DNA of 64,000 nucleotides, from assembly GCA_016234485.1 (NCBI GenBank), contig JACRBL010000055.1, positions 62,001-126,000 on the forward strand, read 5' to 3'. This document shows positions 18,426 through 27,316 of the stretch, in pieces. Position 1 is the first letter of the stretch, and every line of letters starts with the position of its first letter. The notes beneath the pieces were generated by a model that worked only from the letters and a program-made list of their open reading frames with translations, searched no databases and had not been told where the DNA came from. The position numbers and the translations under genes are program-made. The stretch comes from Chloroflexota bacterium (GTDB lineage: Bacteria > Chloroflexota > Anaerolineae > Anaerolineales > Villigracilaceae).

Positions 18426-20243
18426 ATGAAAACAATCATCCTCGGTTTCGACTCCTTCGACCCCGTCATTTTTGAGAAGATGGCGGGGCGAAATGAATTG
18501 CCCAACCTGCAAAAATTGATGGACGCGGGCGGATACGCGCGGCTGGAAGTCTCGTCTCCGCCGCAGACGGAAGTCTCGTGGACGTGCATCGCCACGGGCG
18601 CGGACCCGGGCAGTCACGGCATCTTCGACTTTGTCGTTCGGGACGCGGGCTCGTACGCGCCGTATGTCTCCATATTACCGACGAAGAAGACCGCGCTCGG
18701 CGAGGGCTTCATCCCGCCTTATACAACGAAAACATTTTTCGAGGAAGCCGCCTCGATGGGCTATCCTGCCACGGCGTTGTGGTGGCCCGCCATGTTCCCT
18801 GCGCGGCCTGAGTTGCCCGTCAACACCATCCCTGGGCTGGGCGCGCCCGATATCCGCGGTCAACTCGGCGTGGGGACTCTCTTCACCAGCGCGGACGAGA
18901 CGAAGAAGAAAACCTCTGTTGCGCGGCTGGAACGCGTCAGCGAGAAAAAATTCGCGGGGACGTTGAACGGCCCGATGGTCAAGGGCAAGGGAGGCGCACC
19001 CGTCCCAGCCACATTGCCCGTCGCGCTCGAAGTCACGGGCGAAGCGTCGGCGCGGTTCACGGTCGGCGAGCAGACGGTCGAGTTGAAACTCGGTCAGTGG
19101 AGCGAAATCGTCGAACTGAAATTCAAGGCGGGCTTGCTTGTCAACATTCAGGCCATCGCCCGTTTCATTTTGACTCATCTCGATGGCGTGGCGCGCGTCT
19201 ATGCCTTGCCATTGCAGATCCATCCGCTTCATTCCGCGTTTCATTTTGCGTCGTCGCCGTCGTTCGCGAAAATGTTGTGGAAGGAAGTCGGGCCGTATCT
19301 CACGCTCGGCTGGCCGCAGGATACGACGGGTCTGGAAGAAGATTGCATCAGCGACGATCAGTTCATCGCGCTATGCGATACGATCTTCGAACGACGCAAA
19401 CAGATCTTTTTCCACCTGCTCTCAAAATTCAAGGAAGGTGTGCTGGCGGGCATCTTCGACGATCTCGACCGCGTCCAGCACATGTTCTATCACAACCGCA
19501 TCGACGTGGCCGAGGCCTGGTACAAAAAACTCGACGCGTTCGTGGGCGAAGTGGCCGCGCGGCTCAACGGCAAGCATCGCTTTCTCGTGATGTCTGATCA
19601 CGGATTCAGTACGTTCAAATTCAAAGTACATCTCAACCGCTGGCTGGCGCATCGGGGTTGGCTCACATTTAAAGACGGCAAAACCGAAGGCGGCCTCGCG
19701 GACGTGGACTGGTCTCGCACCAAACTCTACGCGCTGGGACTGAACAGCCTCTACATCAACGTGGCTGGACGCGAGGGCCAGGGCATTGTCACCGCCGAAG
19801 AGATCGAGCCGCTTCTCGCCGAAGCGCAGACGAAACTACTGGACTGGAAAGGCCCCGATGGCTGCGCCGTTGTCCAGAAGGCGCGACTCAAACACGAGGT
19901 CTACAACGGCCCGTTCACCCGCCTCGGCCCGGACCTTGTGGTGGGCTACTCGGCTGGATACCGCGCCTCGTCTGACACGGGACTCGGCAAAATTCCCGCG
20001 GAGACCATCGAAGTCAATACCGACCACTGGGGCGCGGATCACTGCGTGGACGCGGACGTCGTCCCCGGCGTGATCTTCGCCAACCGCGACCTGCGTGACT
20101 TCGGCGCCATCTCGTTCCGCGATATTCCCTTCCTCGCCATTGGCAAACACTTGGATCAATCCCACGTCAAACCGCCCTCCCAATCCGGCCCGCAAGGACA
20201 GAAGGATTTGGAGGAGAGGTTGAAGGGGTTGGGGTATTTGTAA
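18426..20243 (+). CDS. Alkaline-phosphatase-superfamily protein (type I phosphodiesterase/nucleotide pyrophosphatase)
   Basis: A 605-residue enzyme of the AP fold. Metal-binding and nucleophile motifs are visible: ILGFDSFDP at the N-terminus, the Thr nucleophile region PPQTEVSWTCIATGADPGSHGIFDF, IFDDLDRVQHMFYH in the middle, LVMSDHGFSTFK, and NTDHWGADHCVD near the C-terminus. There is no signal peptide. The start at 18426 is chosen because the N-terminal strand begins there; an upstream GTG or ATG in frame would add non-homologous residues. The substrate is unknown; relatives cleave phosphodiesters or phosphosugar linkages. Confidence 0.88.
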   Translation: MKTIILGFDSFDPVIFEKMAGRNELPNLQKLMDAGGYARLEVSSPPQTEVSWTCIATGADPGSHGIFDFVVRDAGSYAPYVSILPTKKTALGEGFIPPYTTKTFFEEAASMGYPATALWWPAMFPARPELPVNTIPGLGAPDIRGQLGVGTLFTSADETKKKTSVARLERVSEKKFAGTLNGPMVKGKGGAPVPATLPVALEVTGEASARFTVGEQTVELKLGQWSEIVELKFKAGLLVNIQAIARFILTHLDGVARVYALPLQIHPLHSAFHFASSPSFAKMLWKEVGPYLTLGWPQDTTGLEEDCISDDQFIALCDTIFERRKQIFFHLLSKFKEGVLAGIFDDLDRVQHMFYHNRIDVAEAWYKKLDAFVGEVAARLNGKHRFLVMSDHGFSTFKFKVHLNRWLAHRGWLTFKDGKTEGGLADVDWSRTKLYALGLNSLYINVAGREGQGIVTAEEIEPLLAEAQTKLLDWKGPDGCAVVQKARLKHEVYNGPFTRLGPDLVVGYSAGYRASSDTGLGKIPAETIEVNTDHWGADHCVDADVVPGVIFANRDLRDFGAISFRDIPFLAIGKHLDQSHVKPPSQSGPQGQKDLEERLKGLGYL

Positions 20244-20245
20244 AA

Positions 20246-20273
20246 AGAGAATAGAGAACAGAGAGTAGAGATT
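20246..20273. repeat. Heptamer word arm upstream of lepB, word AGAGAAT
   Basis: Tandem units AGAGAAT, AGAGAAC, AGAGAGT and AGAGATT. The reverse complement of this word is repeated at 20841-20877, so the two arms flank the signal peptidase gene in inverted orientation. Confidence 0.7.
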
Positions 20274-20316
20274 AGTTTCTGTTCTCGAAACGCAACCATT
20301 CGCCGCTTGATCTAGG

Positions 20317-20802
20317 ATGAATGATAACCAAATGGAGAAATCTTTGAAGTACAACTCATGGCAAAGGCTCATCGTAGCGTTCTTGCTCATAGCGTTTTTG
20401 CAGACGGCATGCCTTCCCAAGTCCACTCGTGTGATGCTCAATGGTCAATCCATGGAGCCAAATTTCGCTGACGGACAGATATTCAATGTAGTACAAGTTC
20501 CTTTATCTGAACTTCAACGCGGCGACTTGGTTTTGGTTGAAATTGATGGCAATCAATTGCTCAAGCGTTTAATTGGGCTTCCAGGTGAAACGATTTCCAT
20601 TCACGATGGAAAGGTTTTTGTAAATGGTGAACCTTTGGTTGAAGCGTATGAAACCATACCTCCCCCTTACACAATGGAAGAAATAAAACTGGATAACGAT
20701 TCGTACTTTGTCTTGGGTGACAACAGACCAGCAAGTTACGATTCTCATATGTGGGGGCCGTTGAAAGGTAGTGGCATAAAAGGAAAAGCAACACCTTGGT
20801 AG
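20317..20802 (+). CDS. lepB: Signal peptidase I
   Basis: A 161-residue S26-family protease that releases exported proteins from their signal peptides. The catalytic Ser45 is in LNGQSMEPN and the Lys83 general base in QLLKRLIGLPGE; the C-terminal GDNRPASYDSHMWGPL box is present. One N-terminal membrane segment is seen (residues about 17-30). The length is short but complete. The gene is AT-richer than its neighbours and is framed by inverted word-repeat arms, which suggests it was inserted as a cassette. Confidence 0.9.
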   Translation: MNDNQMEKSLKYNSWQRLIVAFLLIAFLQTACLPKSTRVMLNGQSMEPNFADGQIFNVVQVPLSELQRGDLVLVEIDGNQLLKRLIGLPGETISIHDGKVFVNGEPLVEAYETIPPPYTMEEIKLDNDSYFVLGDNRPASYDSHMWGPLKGSGIKGKATPW

Positions 20803-20840
20803 GACTTCAAGGCACAATATTCTCCTGAAGATTATTTACT

Positions 20841-20877
20841 ACTCTCTCTTCTCTCTTCTCTCTTCTCTCTGCTCTCT
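20841..20877. repeat. Heptamer word arm between lepB and the sulfotransferase-like gene
   Basis: Units TCTTCTC three times and TCTGCTC. It ends exactly before the ATG at 20878, which then has no Shine-Dalgarno sequence of its own. Confidence 0.7.
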
Positions 20878-21483
20878 ATGTTGAAACTCTTCTCCTCCAA
20901 AAAATCTCCCTCCAAAAAACAACCCATCATCGTTGTCTCTGGTTTGCCGCGCTCTGGCACATCCATGATGATGAAGATGCTTCAAGCGGGCGGATTGGAG
21001 CCGCTCACCGATTCCATCCGCACCGCCGACGATGACAACCCGAACGGCTATTTCGAGTTCGAGCGCGTCAAGCAGATGTCCGCGGGCGACCGCAAGTGGC
21101 TGGACGAAGCGGGGGGCAAGGTGGTCAAGGTCATCTCGTACCTGCTTGAGCAATTGCCCACCGACCGAATCTACAAAATAATTTTTATGGAGCGCGAGAT
21201 CAAGGAAGTGCTGGCCTCCCAAAAGAAGATGCTCGATCATCGCGGCGAAAAATCCAAAATATCGGACGAAGAGATGGAGGCGCAATTCCGCGAGCATGTC
21301 AAACTCGTCAAACCCTGGCTGGCGCGCCAACCGCACATGGACGTGTTATACGTGGGCTATAATTCCATGATGTCCGCGCCCGAACCGCTTTGCAAGCGCG
21401 TGATCAAATTTCTCGACATGTCGCTCGACCTCGAAAAGATGCTGTCCGTGCCGAATGCCAAGTTGTATCGCAACCGCGCATAG
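20878..21483 (+). CDS. Sulfotransferase-like P-loop protein
   Basis: A 201-residue protein whose N-terminal strand and loop VVSGLPRSGTSMMMKML (residues 19-35) match the PAPS-binding 5'-phosphosulfate loop of sulfotransferases. A later FMEREIKEVLASQKKML segment matches the conserved region that binds the 3'-phosphate in the family. It is shorter than typical sulfotransferases. Substrate unknown. The ATG directly follows a heptamer repeat and lacks a visible ribosome-binding site. Confidence 0.75.
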   Translation: MLKLFSSKKSPSKKQPIIVVSGLPRSGTSMMMKMLQAGGLEPLTDSIRTADDDNPNGYFEFERVKQMSAGDRKWLDEAGGKVVKVISYLLEQLPTDRIYKIIFMEREIKEVLASQKKMLDHRGEKSKISDEEMEAQFREHVKLVKPWLARQPHMDVLYVGYNSMMSAPEPLCKRVIKFLDMSLDLEKMLSVPNAKLYRNRA

Positions 21484-21556
21484 CGCCACCTTATCAAGGC
21501 GCTGATATTCTTCGACCCACAGTATCCTCAACTGACAACTAAGTAAAGAGGCTCTT

Positions 21557-22198
21557 ATGACCAAATACACTGTTGTAGTGGCTGGCAACATTGGGGCAGG
21601 CAAGACCTCGCTCACCGAGCGTATTGGGGCGCGTCTCGGCTGGTGGACGGGGTACGAATCCGTTTCCGATAATCCGTACCTGCCCGATTTCTACGGCGAC
21701 ATGCGGACGTGGTCCTTCCACCTGCAGGTTTTCTTCCTCGGTCATCGCGCCGATCAGTACCTCGAAGCGGCGCGCGACCCGAGGTCCGCGATTTTGGATC
21801 GAAGCATCTACGAAGACGCGTACATCTTCGCCCGCGCCCTGCATCACATGGGGAATCTGTCCGAGCGCGATTATCTCGCTTATCGCCGCCTCTTCGAAAT
21901 CGTCGTGCAGGGACTCCCGCGCCCCGGCCTGCTGGTCTATCTCAAAGCGCCAGTCTCCACACTGATCGAGCGCATCCATCGCCGCGCTCGCAACATGGAG
22001 ACGGGCATCAGCGCCGAATACCTATCCCTGCTCGATACGTTTTACGATGAATGGCTGAAATCCTTCGACCTGTGTCCTGTCCTCACCATCCGCTCCGATG
22101 ACCTGGATTTTGTCCACCAGCCCCAGCATCTCGAAACCGTTGTGGCGCGCATCCAGGACAAATTGGCGGGTAAGGAGGTGATGGATTTGCGAGGGTGA
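21557..22198 (+). CDS. Deoxynucleoside kinase (dGK/dAK family)
   Basis: A 213-residue kinase that phosphorylates deoxynucleosides for salvage. The P-loop is GNIGAGKTSL (residues 10-19), the substrate-site Glu/Arg motif is ILDRSIYEDAYIFA, and the lid region is RIHRRARNMETGIS, all as in bacterial deoxyadenosine/deoxyguanosine kinases. AAGTAAAGAGG precedes the ATG. Specificity between purine and pyrimidine deoxynucleosides cannot be decided. Confidence 0.9.
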   Translation: MTKYTVVVAGNIGAGKTSLTERIGARLGWWTGYESVSDNPYLPDFYGDMRTWSFHLQVFFLGHRADQYLEAARDPRSAILDRSIYEDAYIFARALHHMGNLSERDYLAYRRLFEIVVQGLPRPGLLVYLKAPVSTLIERIHRRARNMETGISAEYLSLLDTFYDEWLKSFDLCPVLTIRSDDLDFVHQPQHLETVVARIQDKLAGKEVMDLRG

Positions 22199-22231
22199 CG
22201 TTATAATGTGAAGGATGAACTGGAGGCTAAA

Positions 22232-22468
22232 ATGTTGGATGCGCGAGTCGCCGATCTTACTATAGTGGAATTCAAAGCGCTTGTTCGGGAAGTTGTGGAA
22301 GAAACCCTGGCCGATCTTCTTTTCGATCCTGATGAAGGCTTGGAATTAACTTCCGAAATTCAAGACGCCCTGAGGCGATCTCTTAAGGCAGTTAAAGAAG
22401 GCGGCGTAGTATATGACGCCAGCGATGTAGCAAGCCGTTTAGGCTTGGAGGATAGTGGTGCGTCTTAA
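22232..22468 (+). CDS. Antitoxin of a RelBE/ParDE-like pair
   Basis: A 78-residue acidic protein read from the ATG at 22232, which follows GGAGG; a GTG 24 bases upstream is the alternative. It has an N-terminal helical part (TIVEFKALVREVVEETLADLL) and a C-terminal part (YDASDVASRLGLEDS), typical of small antitoxins that neutralise RelE/ParE toxins. A TATAAT at 22202-22207 lies 25 bases upstream. The toxin gene overlaps its 3' end. Confidence 0.75.
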   Translation: MLDARVADLTIVEFKALVREVVEETLADLLFDPDEGLELTSEIQDALRRSLKAVKEGGVVYDASDVASRLGLEDSGAS

Positions 22469-22727
22469 ATTCACGCCTACCGCGGAAGGTGACCTGGCGC
22501 GACTGGATAAGCCAATCGCCAGCCTTGTTTATAAGAGACTTGTTTGGTTGGCTGAAAACATAGATTCAATCGTCCCTATTCCACTCAAAGGGGATCTCAA
22601 TGAATACAATAAATTTCGAGTTGGGGATTATCGTGCCTTATATACAATTGACAAATCTCGTCAGGAATTGATTGTTCACTTTGTTCACTTTGTTCGCCAT
22701 CGCCGCGAAGTGTATAGAGAAAAATAG
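22455..22727 (+). CDS. RelE/ParE-family toxin
   Basis: A 90-residue protein with the RelE/ParE pattern: KFTPTAEGDLARLDKPIASLVYKRL, then PLKGDLNEYNKFRVGDYRALYTID and a C-terminal VHFVRHRREVYR. Basic residues in the last part fit an mRNA-interferase active site. The start is GTG at 22455 or 22458 and overlaps the antitoxin gene by up to 14 bases, so translation is coupled. Confidence 0.87.
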   Translation: MVRLKFTPTAEGDLARLDKPIASLVYKRLVWLAENIDSIVPIPLKGDLNEYNKFRVGDYRALYTIDKSRQELIVHFVHFVRHRREVYREK

Positions 22728-22749
22728 AGTTTTATAGTTACAGGAAAAC

Positions 22750-23979
22750 ATGACCAACCTCCTCGCTCGCATTCCCCTCTTTGCCGACTTGCCCGAAGCC
22801 GAACTCGATCAACTCATCGCCATGTTGAAAGTGGTGGAGTTGAAACCGCGCGATGTCCTCTTTCGCGAGGGCGACGTGGGCGAACATTTTTATGTAATCG
22901 CGGACGGCGAACTCGAGATCCTGCGCGCCGCAGGCCAGCCCGAGGAACTGCTCCTCAACGTCATCGGCGAGGGACAATATCTCGGTGAGATGAGTCTCAT
23001 CATGCCTGGCGGACAGCGCACCGCCGACGTGCGCGCCCGAACGACCGTCACCCTGCTCGTGATGAGTCGCGCCGAATTTGACGATCTGCTAAGGCGTTTC
23101 CCCTTGCTGGCGTATTCGATGGTGCGCGTCTCCAGCGAGCGCCTCGACAACACCAACACGTCCACCTTTCGCGACCTCACTGAAAAGAATCGTCAATTGC
23201 AAAAAGCCTACGACGAACTCAAGGCCGCGCAGGAACAACTCATCGAAAAAGAACGCCTCGAGCGCGAACTGCAAGTGGCCGCCGAAATCCAGGTCAGCAT
23301 CCTGCCCGATGTGCTACCGACGCATCCGAACTATGATTTCGGCGCGCGCATTGACCCTGCCCGTCAGGTGGGTGGCGATTTTTACGATGTCTTCCCCGTC
23401 GGCGAAAATAAGATCGGCGTGTTGATCGGCGACGTGGCCGATAAAGGCGTCCCGTCCGCGATCTTCATGGCGCGAATCCACGCTCTCATCATGGCTGAGT
23501 CCGACGCGCTCCCCACCGCCGCGCTCGTCCTCCGCAAAGTGAACGAACACGTCACGCGCCTCGAAAAGGTCACGCAATTTGTCACCGCGCTTTATGGGAT
23601 TTTGGACTGCGCCACGGGCGACTTCGACTACGCCCGCGCCGGACACGAACCGCCCCTGCTCCTGACCGCCGACGGAGTCCAACGCCTCCCGCACGGACCA
23701 GGGATGGCCCTCGGCATCTGGGAGGATATCACCCTGGACGTGGGCCGCGTCCGCCTCACGCCTGGCGCGTCCCTGCTCCTCTTCACCGACGGCATGACCG
23801 ATTGCCGCGACCCGCAAGGCGAAGCCTTTGGCCTGGAACGCATCGAAGAATCCTTCCTTGCCCTGCGCGGCCTCCCCTCGCAGGAAGTCTGCGACCGCCT
23901 GCTCAAAACCCTGCTCGATTACCAGCACGGCTCCAATCAAGATGACGATGTGACGCTGGTGGCGATTCACGCGAAGTGA
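22750..23979 (+). CDS. Cyclic-nucleotide-binding SpoIIE/PP2C-type serine phosphatase
   Basis: A 409-residue signalling protein. Residues 1-125 form a cNMP-binding domain (FREGDVGEHFYVIADGELEIL, GEMSLIMPGGQRTADVRA). Residues about 140-178 are a coiled coil (ENRLQ/KAYDELKAAQEQLIEKE type). Residues about 185-409 are a PP2C-SIG domain with metal ligands in VGGDFYDVF, IGDVADKGVPSAIFMA, LFTDGMTDCRDPQGEAFG and DDDVTLVAI. Such proteins (RsbU/RsbP type) dephosphorylate anti-sigma antagonist proteins in partner-switching. No anti-sigma partner is encoded next to it. Confidence 0.92.
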   Translation: MTNLLARIPLFADLPEAELDQLIAMLKVVELKPRDVLFREGDVGEHFYVIADGELEILRAAGQPEELLLNVIGEGQYLGEMSLIMPGGQRTADVRARTTVTLLVMSRAEFDDLLRRFPLLAYSMVRVSSERLDNTNTSTFRDLTEKNRQLQKAYDELKAAQEQLIEKERLERELQVAAEIQVSILPDVLPTHPNYDFGARIDPARQVGGDFYDVFPVGENKIGVLIGDVADKGVPSAIFMARIHALIMAESDALPTAALVLRKVNEHVTRLEKVTQFVTALYGILDCATGDFDYARAGHEPPLLLTADGVQRLPHGPGMALGIWEDITLDVGRVRLTPGASLLLFTDGMTDCRDPQGEAFGLERIEESFLALRGLPSQEVCDRLLKTLLDYQHGSNQDDDVTLVAIHAK

Positions 23980-24009
23980 TGCGAAATTCATTTCGCAATT
24001 CCATGAAAA

Positions 24010-24039
24010 AAAGAGACGGCCATTTCTGACCGTCTCTTT
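24010..24039. terminator. Bidirectional terminator between the phosphatase gene and nrdJ
   Basis: Stem AAAGAGACGG / CCGTCTCTTT with A-rich and T-rich flanks on both sides; it separates two convergent genes. Confidence 0.8.
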
Positions 24040-24051
24040 GCATTTAATCTT

Positions 24052-26631
24052 CTAGCACTCGCTATACCCGCAGGCGTAGCACTTCCTGCACCCCTCTTCG
24101 TTCACCACCGCGGCCTCGCCGCATTCGGGACACAGGTCGCCGATCTTCATTTGGTGGGGCAGGGACGCGGCTTCCTTCTCGATGACATGACCGCCATTGC
24201 CATTGGGTTTCTCCTCCACAGGCGCGGGGGCCAAGCCATCCTTCTCGCGCAGGTAGTGATCGAGCACCTGTCCAATGCCATCGGGTAGCGAGCGGACGCG
24301 GTTCGGGCCGAAGCCGAGCGACCGTCCGCCGCCGATGCCCATCAACTGGCGCACAACTTCCCTCATGCGGTCGGTGGGAATCACGGGGCCGGCCATCCGC
24401 AAAATGTACGAGATGAGGCGTCCAATCGCCTCCGAAACCGCCGCGGTTTCCGATCCCGCTTTCGACGTGTTGATAAAAGCCTCGAAGGGTTGACTGCCGC
24501 CATTTTCATTGATGGTGATGAACGCCTTGCCGACGGGCGTCTCAATGTTGAACGTGCGGCCTGTCAACGCACGCGGGCGCGGCTTCTTCGTCTCATGCCA
24601 CACAGTCGCGGGGACGGGCTTGGGCTCGGACGCGTCCGCGGGCGTGGGCTCCTTCTTCGCGGCGGTGGCTTTCGTCTCCAGCACCACCTTCTCGCGCGAG
24701 CCAGTCACGTAGACCGTGATGCCCTTGCATCCAAGTTCCCAGGCCAGCATATACGCGTTCGCCACGTCATGCTCGGTGGCCGACTCGTGAAAATTGACCG
24801 TCTTGGAAAGCGAGTTGTCCACAAAAGTTTGGAGCGCGGCCTGCATCCGCACATGCTCCTCGGCGGTGATATCGCCAGAGACGACGAAGGTGTCGCGTAC
24901 GGCCTGCGGAATTTCCGCCACGCGCTGGCATGAGCCCTCGCTCATCACCTGCTCCACGATCTCCTGCCGCTTCTCCTCGCCGAGTCCGAGTTTCTTCAGG
25001 GCTTCATCGAAGCGAGGGCTGGCGTAGGTGAGTTTCAAATCTTTGCCATTGTCATTCACATGACGGATGTACGCCAGCGCGAAGACGGGTTCGCATCCAT
25101 ACCCCTCGCACCCTGCCACGGTGGCGATGGTCCCCGTCGGCGCGACGGTGGTCTGCGCGGCGTTGCGGATGCCGTGCCTGCGGATGCCTGTCACAATCGC
25201 GTCCCACTCGACGTTGGGGCGGTTCCAGTTATGCTGATACGTTTCCAACGGCTGAGGCGGAGTCCACTTCAGCTCGTCCATGTCATAGATACTGCCTTCG
25301 ATGGCAGGGAAGGGGCCGCGCTCTTCGGCTAGTTCCACGCTGGTCTTCATGGCGTGATAGCGGACGAATTCCATCACCTGCGCGCCGAACTCCTGTCCCT
25401 CTTTTGAGCCATAGCGCACGCCCACGTGATACATCAAGTCCGCCAGGCCCATGATGCCCAGTCCGATGCGGCGGGCGCGGTGCGCGGCCTCCTTCAACTG
25501 CGAGACGGCAGGCACATACGCATTGGCCTCCACCACGTCATCAAGAAAGCGTGTGGACGTGACAACGCTCTGGCGGAGAGTCTCCCAATCCACCGAACCG
25601 TCGGGTCCGCAATGTTCGTTGAGATTGACCGAACCGAGACAGCAGTTCTCGTAGGGACCAAGCCATTGTTCGCCGCAGGGGTTCGTCGCTTCCAGCGGAT
25701 ACAAATGCGGGACGGGATTGCCGCGATTCGCCGCGTCCAAAAACAGCACGCCAGGCTCGCCGTTGTGATGCGCCTGCTTCACGATCTTGTCGAAGATATC
25801 GCGCGCTCGCACTGTTCCGTATGAGCGGATTTTCATCCCCGCATTCTCGGCCTGTTCGAGCGTACCGCTCCAGCCGCGATATTCTTTTTGCGAAATATCG
25901 GGGAAGCGCAATTCCCATTCCTCGTCATCCTTCACGGCGCGCATGAACGCGTCCGTGATGCCGACGGAGATATTGAAATTTGTGATGCTATTTTCGTTGG
26001 TCTTTGATGTGATGAACTCTTCCACATCGGGATGATCCACGCGCAGGACCGCCATATTGGCCCCACGCCTGGTTCCGCCCTGCGCAATCTCCCCAAACGC
26101 ATGGTCATAGACGCGCAAAAACCCAACGGGGCCAGTGGCCTGTCCCGCGGAGGATTTGACGAGTCCGCCCTTGGGCCGCAGGCGCGAGAACGAGAAGCCG
26201 TTGCCGCCGCCCGTCTGCTGGATCAGCGCCGCGTCGCGCAAGGTTTGGAAAATGCCCGCGCTGTCGCGTCCCATATCGTCGGAGATCGGAAGCACAAAAC
26301 AAGCGGCCAGCTGTCCAAGCGGAGTGCCAGCGCCAGTGAACGTCGGAGAATTGGGGAAAAATTTCTTGCTCGTCAATAAATGATAGAACTCGATTGCGCG
26401 CGCGTTGATATCCCCGCTCCAGGCCTCCTCCACTTTGGCAACGTGATACGCCACGCGCCAGAACATTTCCTCCACGGTTTCGGCGGGCTTGCCGTCGTCG
26501 CCGCGGCGGACGTAGCGCTTCATCAACACCTGGCGGGCGTTATCGGTCAACTCCACTTTGGGGAGGTTCTTCGGCATTGCGGGCGTCGGTAGCAATCCGT
26601 GCTTTGTGGATGGGGCGGCTTGAGCAATCAT
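24052..26631 (-). CDS. nrdJ: Adenosylcobalamin-dependent (class II) ribonucleotide reductase
   Basis: An 859-residue enzyme making deoxyribonucleotides with a B12-derived radical, usable with or without oxygen. The start at 26631 follows AGAGGAG. Active-site features include the radical-transfer region [21 protein letters not shown] (core NPCGEQ), [33 protein letters not shown] and [14 protein letters not shown]. The C-terminal CPECG...[12 protein letters not shown] is the zinc-ribbon redox tail that re-reduces the active site. nrdR lies directly upstream with an intrinsic terminator between them, and NrdR boxes lie upstream of nrdR. Confidence 0.97.
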   Translation of the reverse strand: MIAQAAPSTKHGLLPTPAMPKNLPKVELTDNARQVLMKRYVRRGDDGKPAETVEEMFWRVAYHVAKVEEAWSGDINARAIEFYHLLTSKKFFPNSPTFTGAGTPLGQLAACFVLPISDDMGRDSAGIFQTLRDAALIQQTGGGNGFSFSRLRPKGGLVKSSAGQATGPVGFLRVYDHAFGEIAQGGTRRGANMAVLRVDHPDVEEFITSKTNENSITNFNISVGITDAFMRAVKDDEEWELRFPDISQKEYRGWSGTLEQAENAGMKIRSYGTVRARDIFDKIVKQAHHNGEPGVLFLDAANRGNPVPHLYPLEATNPCGEQWLGPYENCCLGSVNLNEHCGPDGSVDWETLRQSVVTSTRFLDDVVEANAYVPAVSQLKEAAHRARRIGLGIMGLADLMYHVGVRYGSKEGQEFGAQVMEFVRYHAMKTSVELAEERGPFPAIEGSIYDMDELKWTPPQPLETYQHNWNRPNVEWDAIVTGIRRHGIRNAAQTTVAPTGTIATVAGCEGYGCEPVFALAYIRHVNDNGKDLKLTYASPRFDEALKKLGLGEEKRQEIVEQVMSEGSCQRVAEIPQAVRDTFVVSGDITAEEHVRMQAALQTFVDNSLSKTVNFHESATEHDVANAYMLAWELGCKGITVYVTGSREKVVLETKATAAKKEPTPADASEPKPVPATVWHETKKPRPRALTGRTFNIETPVGKAFITINENGGSQPFEAFINTSKAGSETAAVSEAIGRLISYILRMAGPVIPTDRMREVVRQLMGIGGGRSLGFGPNRVRSLPDGIGQVLDHYLREKDGLAPAPVEEKPNGNGGHVIEKEAASLPHQMKIGDLCPECGEAAVVNEEGCRKCYACGYSEC

Positions 26632-26671
26632 GTCAACATCTCCTCTGAAATAAAATGATGTGTTAAGACGC

Positions 26672-26717
26672 AAAAACCGACACTGCCATTCCACCCTCGG
26701 AACTGGCGTGGTCGGTT
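26672..26717 (-). terminator. Terminator or attenuator between nrdR and nrdJ
   Basis: Minus strand: AACCGACCACGCCAGT pairs imperfectly with GGCAGTGTCGGTT and is followed by TTTTG. It begins 4 bases beyond the nrdR stop and ends about 40 bases before nrdJ, so it could set the nrdR to nrdJ transcript ratio. Confidence 0.6.
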
Positions 26718-26720
26718 CGT

Positions 26721-27170
26721 TTAGCCTTCGAGAAGGCGATTAATTTCGTTGCGAAGGGCGTGAAGGTCGTCGAGGCGCAAGTACACGATGGCATAGCGGA
26801 TGTAGGCGATCTGATCCATCTCCTTCAAGCCGTTGATGACGAGGTCGCCAACGACACGCGAAGAGACTTCTGCTTTGCCCATTTTTTGCAGGTCGGTTTC
26901 CACCTGTCCGATCATCCGCTCAATGTCCGACGCGGAGACGGGACGCTTAGCGCACGAGATGCGGATGCCACGCGCCAGCTTCTCGCGGTCAAATTCTTCC
27001 CGCGTCCCGTCCTGCTTGACGATGAGCGGCGTCGCCAAAATCGGGCGCTCGTAACTGCTGAAGCGTTGTCCGCACTTCAAGCACTCGCGGCGACGTCGGA
27101 TGCCCCCGTGGCTATCATGGGAGGTATCCAGCACTTTCGAGTCGGCATTTTGGCAGTAAGGACAACGCAT
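26721..27170 (-). CDS. nrdR: Transcriptional repressor NrdR
   Basis: A 149-residue repressor of ribonucleotide reductase genes. The N-terminal zinc ribbon is [16 protein letters not shown] with CLKCGQRF; the ATP-cone follows ([21 protein letters not shown] pattern). It senses ATP/dATP and binds tandem NrdR boxes. Two such boxes lie 33-75 bases upstream of its start, so it should control itself and the downstream nrdJ. Confidence 0.97.
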   Translation of the reverse strand: MRCPYCQNADSKVLDTSHDSHGGIRRRRECLKCGQRFSSYERPILATPLIVKQDGTREEFDREKLARGIRISCAKRPVSASDIERMIGQVETDLQKMGKAEVSSRVVGDLVINGLKEMDQIAYIRYAIVYLRLDDLHALRNEINRLLEG

Positions 27171-27202
27171 GGATTATTCCAAAAATAGAACAAATGTAAG
27201 CG

Positions 27203-27245
27203 CCATATATGGCGGTTTCGGTTTCTCGAACCCGTATATATATGG
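27203..27245 (-). promoter_or_regulatory. Tandem NrdR boxes upstream of nrdR-nrdJ
   Basis: Box 1 is CCATATATGG at 27203-27212 and box 2 is ATATATATGG at 27236-27245 (plus-strand reading). Both fit the core of the known box, C-w-ATATAT-w-G, and they are 33 bases apart, about three helical turns, the spacing NrdR needs. Confidence 0.75.
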
Positions 27246-27316
27246 CAAGCGAGTCGCATTTTAGCGCTCTTGCAAGGTCAAAACAAGAGGACATGCGGGG
27301 GATTAACCTTAAAATT

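Noticed and set aside
26632..26720. Possible cobalamin riboswitch upstream of nrdJ
   Set aside because: The stretch is under 90 bases and lacks the B12-box core; it fits a terminator after nrdR.
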